NCBI GenBank assembly: GCA_021775755.1
Contig: JAJFHE010000039.1
Location: forward strand, 248,001-312,000
Direction: 5' to 3'
Length of the DNA stretch: 64,000 nt
DNA from: Hyphomicrobiales bacterium
GTDB lineage: Bacteria; Pseudomonadota; Alphaproteobacteria; Rhizobiales; JAJFHB01
Position numbers and translations under genes: made by a program. The stretch's first letter is position 1; each line of letters starts with the position of its first letter. Positions 60,647 through 64,000 of this stretch are shown one piece after another. Under the pieces are notes generated by a model. That model was not told the DNA's origin and did not search any database. It was given only the letters and a program-made list of their open reading frames with translations.

Positions 60647-61531
60647 CTACGCGCCGCGCAGCTGAAGCTTCTTGCGCGCTTCCGCCGGGCTCAGCAGCCG
60701 TGCGCCCATGCGTTCGATAATTTCCACAGCGCGCTCGACGAGCTGGCCGTTGGTCGCCAGCACGCCACGGTCGAGGTAGATGTTGTCTTCCAGCCCGACA
60801 CGGACATTGCCGCCCATGGCAACGGCGGCGGCGGCCATCGGCATCTGCATGCGCGAAATACCGAAGCTTGCCCAGTTTGCGCCGGCGGGAAGCTCGTCCT
60901 TCATCACTTTCATGTTGTCGACGCTCTGCTCCGCACCCCACGGGATGCCGAGGCAGATCTGGAACATCGGCGGTTCGTTGATGAGGCCCTCCGAAACCAT
61001 CTGCTTGGCGAACCGGATGTGGCCGAGTTCGAACACTTCAAGTTCCGGCTTGACGCCCCATTCCCTGGTCAGCTCCGCCATCTTGCGCAGGTAAGGAGGC
61101 GTGGAGATGTAGATCTCGTTGCCGTTGCCGAAGTTCATGGTGCCGCAATCGAGGCTGCAGATCTCCGGCAGGCATTCCTTGACGTGGGCGAGACGCTCTT
61201 CCGGCCCGATCATGTCGGTGCCGGGGGCGGGCATCGACGGGTCATCGTCGCTTGCCACCCAGTCACCGCCCATGCCTGCTGTCAGATTGATGACGACATC
61301 GGTATCGCTCGCGCGCACGCGGTCAACGATTTCCTTGAAGAGAGCGGGATCTCGCGAGCCCTTGCCGGTTTCGGGGTCGCGGGCGTGAATGTGCGCTACC
61401 GCGGCGCCCGCCTTGGCTGCCTCAATGGCTGCATTGGCGATTTGCTCCGGGGTTACGGGAACGCCTGGATGCTTGCCGACGGTGTCGCCGGCTCCCGTCA
61501 CCGCGCATGTCAGCACAACGTCAAAATTCAT
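60647..61531 (-). CDS. BKACE-family beta-keto acid cleavage enzyme (DUF849)
   Basis: The 294-residue product matches the 3-keto-5-aminohexanoate/dehydrocarnitine cleavage family: [91 protein letters not shown] and [17 protein letters not shown]. The HxH zinc ligands are visible in HIHARD. Such enzymes condense a beta-keto acid with acetyl-CoA, giving acetoacetate and a new CoA ester. GGGAGGG precedes the ATG at 61531. Adjacent CdhR-like and carnitine-dehydrogenase-like genes favour 3-dehydrocarnitine as substrate. Confidence 0.85.
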   Translation of the reverse strand: MNFDVVLTCAVTGAGDTVGKHPGVPVTPEQIANAAIEAAKAGAAVAHIHARDPETGKGSRDPALFKEIVDRVRASDTDVVINLTAGMGGDWVASDDDPSMPAPGTDMIGPEERLAHVKECLPEICSLDCGTMNFGNGNEIYISTPPYLRKMAELTREWGVKPELEVFELGHIRFAKQMVSEGLINEPPMFQICLGIPWGAEQSVDNMKVMKDELPAGANWASFGISRMQMPMAAAAVAMGGNVRVGLEDNIYLDRGVLATNGQLVERAVEIIERMGARLLSPAEARKKLQLRGA

Positions 61532-61593
61532 CGGAAACCCTCCCAAAATGTTTCTGCGGGCATTATTGGGGCAGGGCGCTAGGGATTTTTTCG

Positions 61594-61611
61594 AATTTCT
61601 CGCCAGAAATT
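61594..61611. promoter_or_regulatory. Perfect inverted repeat in the divergent BKACE / AraC-type regulator promoter region
   Basis: AATTTCT (61594-61600), CGCC, then AGAAATT (61605-61611) form a perfect 7+7 inverted repeat in the 156-base gap between the leftward BKACE operon and the rightward regulator gene. It is a reasonable operator candidate for that regulator. The GC-rich spacer and lack of a T-run on one strand argue against a terminator at this position. Confidence 0.45.
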
Positions 61612-61687
61612 TCTGTTTTTCGACATGGGTCCGCTGGGCTATCGTTTTGCCTGGTGCCGATCCTGTGTGTGCCAAGAGAGCGATACA

Positions 61688-62746
61688 ATGGGTGAGCAGG
61701 CTTTGAAAAAGATCGTTTGCATTGTCATTCCGCGCTTCAACATGATGACGTTGACGGCGCTGATCGAGCCGATGCGCGTCGCCAACTATCTGGCACCACA
61801 GCCACTTTACGGCTGGGAGTACCGCTCTGCTGAGGGCGGATTGATGACGGCGAGCAATGGCATGGCGCTTGAGACGCGGTCGCTGGGCGAGCCGTTGAAC
61901 GGCGCCGATACGATCGTTGTCTGCGGCAGCTGGGGGTGCGAGCACTATGTGCACCAGGATCTCTTCAACTGGCTTCGCCGACAGGCAAGGTCCGGCGCGA
62001 CCCTCCTTGCGGTTGAGCTTGGTGTTTATGTGCTGGCGCGCTCAGGGCTGCTGGCGGACCGCATGGCAACGACGCACTGGTCGTGCATGGCGGGGTTTGC
62101 GGAACAGTTCCCCGCCGTCCATCTCAGCGAGCAGCTCTACACCGTCGATGGTAAAATACTGACATGTGCCGGTGGCACCGCCGGTTTTGACCTGATGCTG
62201 CATCTCATCGCCAACGATCATGGCGAACAGCTTTCCGCGGAAGTTGCCGACCAGATCCTGCATTATCCAGCGCGCGAGGCGGGCGCGCCGCAGCGCCGCC
62301 GTCTCGGCAGCTCGACCGATGAAGTGCACCCGCAGGTAAGAGCGGCGATAACGCTCATCGAGCAATCGGTGTCGGAACCTTTGAGCGTCCCCGACATCGC
62401 CCGCAAGTTGTCGACATCGCAGCGCCAGCTTGAACGGCTTTTCAAACAGCATATCGGCTGCTCGATCGTACAATTCAGCCGGCTCCTCAGGTTGCAGTAT
62501 GCGCGGGTTCTTCTGACAAGCACGGACATGTCGATCCGCGACGTTTCAGCGGCGAGCGGTTTCAACTCGCTGTCGTATTTCTCACATGCCTTTTCGAGCT
62601 GCTTTGGGCGCAAGCCGAGCGCCTACCGTCGCGCGTGGCCGAGCGATGAGCCGGCGCCGTCCTGGCCCGGCACCGTTTTTTCGTTCATCCAGCAAACGCA
62701 GGCTATGCGTCACCCGGAGCGAACCGGCCCGCCTGAATTGCATTGA
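61688..62746 (+). CDS. GlxA/CdhR-like AraC-family regulator
   Basis: The 352-residue product has an N-terminal DJ-1/PfpI-like domain ([22 protein letters not shown] to about residue 190, with [14 protein letters not shown] at the nucleophile turn, where Cys is absent). The C-terminal AraC double helix-turn-helix follows ([20 protein letters not shown] and [32 protein letters not shown]). This architecture is that of CdhR, activator of carnitine dehydrogenase genes. The ATG at 61688 has AAGAGAG upstream. It overlaps the convergent dehydrogenase gene by 37 bases at its 3' end. Confidence 0.85.
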   Translation: MGEQALKKIVCIVIPRFNMMTLTALIEPMRVANYLAPQPLYGWEYRSAEGGLMTASNGMALETRSLGEPLNGADTIVVCGSWGCEHYVHQDLFNWLRRQARSGATLLAVELGVYVLARSGLLADRMATTHWSCMAGFAEQFPAVHLSEQLYTVDGKILTCAGGTAGFDLMLHLIANDHGEQLSAEVADQILHYPAREAGAPQRRRLGSSTDEVHPQVRAAITLIEQSVSEPLSVPDIARKLSTSQRQLERLFKQHIGCSIVQFSRLLRLQYARVLLTSTDMSIRDVSAASGFNSLSYFSHAFSSCFGRKPSAYRRAWPSDEPAPSWPGTVFSFIQQTQAMRHPERTGPPELH

Positions 62747-63681
62747 GCCCGAATTGCATTGAGGATGGCGACGATGCCTCGGTCGCGTTCGGCCGCGAGA
62801 TCTTCAAAGTGGCGTCCATCGGCCATCGCGTTGCAGCCTTCGACCATCGCGTCGCGCAGCTCCTTTGTGAGCTCGGGCGCTTCGAGCCGCGTCCAGGGCA
62901 GTTTGAGAGCGGGGCCGAACTGATCGAGATTTGTCGCCATGCCGCCCTCGCCACACGCGACATGGAAAGCCATACATTGTCCCATCAGGGCGAGCCGGGC
63001 GCCCGGGCCATGTATGAGCGCCGTGTCGATCTGTTCAGGTGTCGCCTCGCCATTGGCCACCATGTGCAAGGCCTCGCGCCACAGAGCTTCCTGAAGACGC
63101 GTTGCGATGAAGCCCGGGATTTCCTTCATCAACACAACCGGCTCTTTGCCGGCAATCTTGTAGAATTCTTCAACCCAGGCGATGGCGTCGGGCGATGTGC
63201 GGTCGCCGCCGACGATTTCAACCAATGCCAGCAGGTAGGGAGGGTTGAAGGGGTGCCCGACGACGGTTCGCTCCGGCGTCGGGCAGTGCGTCTGAATATC
63301 GCTCATCGGCAGCCCCGACGTGCTCGACGAAATTACAACACCGGTGGAGGCCATGGACCCCAGTTGTCTGTAGAGTTCCTGTTTGACGCTCAGGATTTCC
63401 GGCGCGCTTTCCTGAATGAAATCAGCATCTTGAACCGCATCTTCGAGATCATGTGTGATCCGCAGGCGGTCAAGGGACGCGCCCTCGGCAAGGCCCAGAT
63501 CAGTGAGGCTGACCCAGGCGGTGTCGACGATTGCCTTAAAGCTGTCGCGCTCTGAAGGATCGTGCAGATAGCTCGTGACATCGTAACCGCGGGCAAGGAA
63601 ATGAGCGGTCCAGCCGCCGCCGATGGGGCCGCCGCCAATGCTCGCGACCTGGCTGACGTCTTGTGGAGAGGGTCGTGTCAT
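62710..63681 (-). CDS. L-carnitine dehydrogenase-like 3-hydroxyacyl-CoA dehydrogenase family protein
   Basis: The 323-residue product follows L-carnitine 3-dehydrogenase as I recall it: ASIGGGPIGGGWTAHFLARG (NAD site), DADFIQESAPEILSVKQELY, SSSTSGLPMSD, VVGHPFNPPYLLALVEIVGG, KEIPGFIATRLQEALWREAL and FGPALKLPWTRLEAPELT. It would oxidise L-carnitine to 3-dehydrocarnitine, the substrate of the nearby BKACE enzyme. GGGGAG is six bases before ATG 63681; ATG 63687 would overlap the upstream hydratase stop but sits on the ribosome site. Other short 3-hydroxy acids are possible substrates. Confidence 0.8.
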   Translation of the reverse strand: MTRPSPQDVSQVASIGGGPIGGGWTAHFLARGYDVTSYLHDPSERDSFKAIVDTAWVSLTDLGLAEGASLDRLRITHDLEDAVQDADFIQESAPEILSVKQELYRQLGSMASTGVVISSSTSGLPMSDIQTHCPTPERTVVGHPFNPPYLLALVEIVGGDRTSPDAIAWVEEFYKIAGKEPVVLMKEIPGFIATRLQEALWREALHMVANGEATPEQIDTALIHGPGARLALMGQCMAFHVACGEGGMATNLDQFGPALKLPWTRLEAPELTKELRDAMVEGCNAMADGRHFEDLAAERDRGIVAILNAIRAQCNSGGPVRSG

Positions 63682-63683
63682 CG

Positions 63684-64000
63684 TCATCTCCCCTTGAACA
63701 CGGGCGCGCGTTTTTCGACGAAGGCGCGCACGCCTTCCTCGGCATCTTCCGATTTCAGCATGGCACGGTAAACCGGCAGGTCGCCGGTGCGCATGGAATG
63801 AAATGCCTGCTCCAGCGGCACGCACTCGATGGTGCGCAGAACTTCCTTGACGGTCTGGAGCGCAAGCGGTGCGGTGTCCGCGAGCTGGTTTGCCCAGGCG
63901 CGTGCGGCATCCATGAGCTCGCCATAGGGCACGACCTTGTTGATCAGGCCGTAATGTGCCGCCTCGCTTGCGGTCATGCGGCGGCCGAGAAGAAACATCT
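63684..64000 (-). CDS. Enoyl-CoA hydratase family protein, C-terminal part (cut by window end)
   Basis: Only the last ~105 residues are in the window; the gene continues beyond 64000. The visible part has FLLGRRMTASEAAHYGLINKVV, LALQTVKEVLRTIECVPLEQ and the tail AEEGVRAFVEKRAPVFKGR, a crotonase C-terminus. The SEDAEEG...AFVEKR pattern is like CaiD (crotonobetainyl-CoA hydratase), but this is too little to be sure. It overlaps or abuts the carnitine-dehydrogenase-like gene and is probably in the same operon. Confidence 0.8.
   Translation of the reverse strand, partial: MFLLGRRMTASEAAHYGLINKVVPYGELMDAARAWANQLADTAPLALQTVKEVLRTIECVPLEQAFHSMRTGDLPVYRAMLKSEDAEEGVRAFVEKRAPVFKGR

Overview
The window reads as one high-GC contig from an alphaproteobacterium, most likely a metabolically versatile facultative anaerobe or anoxygenic-phototroph relative. 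The benzoyl-CoA genes resemble the Rhodopseudomonas palustris bad genes, and the biotin importer has the bioM-bioN-bioY order typical of Alphaproteobacteria. This placement is inference from gene content, not from a marker gene. I saw no rRNA, tRNA, CRISPR array or insertion sequence. No stretch over 300 bases lacks a gene. The longest gaps (31754-32034, 54907-55119, 45282-45489) are described as regulatory regions or in the rejected list.

Region 1 (1-29.1 kb, all + strand) is a type I secretion locus: TolC-like outer-membrane protein, ABC transporter with a degenerate peptidase-like N-domain, HlyD-like adaptor, and a single 20.6-kb gene for a 6877-residue RTX-type surface protein. The giant protein has a FecR-like N-terminal domain, a Gly-Glu minisatellite, Ig/cadherin-like repeats, LamG-like domains and RTX repeats. 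Its last 2.8 thousand residues alternate four FG-GAP beta-propellers of exactly seven blades each with five copies of a ~200-residue RTX-like cassette. Two further genes follow in the same direction: a TIGR03032-type beta-propeller protein and a CHASE2-class III nucleotide cyclase.

Region 2 (29.1-50.6 kb) is an anaerobic aromatic-catabolism island. On the minus strand are a BadL-like acetyltransferase, a BadM-like Rrf2 regulator, badH and badI. Divergent from them are a thioesterase, a PadBCD-like molybdoenzyme and two more acetyltransferases. After a heme-motif propeller protein and a YaiI-type protein comes a minus-strand operon for class I (ATP-dependent) benzoyl-CoA reductase with its ferredoxin (badDEFG plus badB type). 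It is divergent from korAB (ferredoxin-reducing 2-oxoacid oxidoreductase) and genes for a ferritin-like protein, a RidA protein, an MDR dehydrogenase and a hemerythrin. Both divergent intergenic regions carry the same palindrome, TCGTACGA, suggesting one regulator for both halves.

Region 3 (50.6-56.1 kb) holds a short acyl-CoA ligase, a thiolase lacking one catalytic cysteine, the BioMNY biotin transporter and a rhomboid protease. Region 4 (56.1-64 kb) looks like a carnitine/betaine-type module: a deleted CaiB-type CoA-transferase remnant, a PhyH-type dioxygenase, an ADP-forming acyl-CoA synthetase, an acyl-CoA dehydrogenase, a BKACE enzyme, a CdhR-like regulator, an L-carnitine-dehydrogenase-like enzyme, and an enoyl-CoA hydratase cut by the window end.
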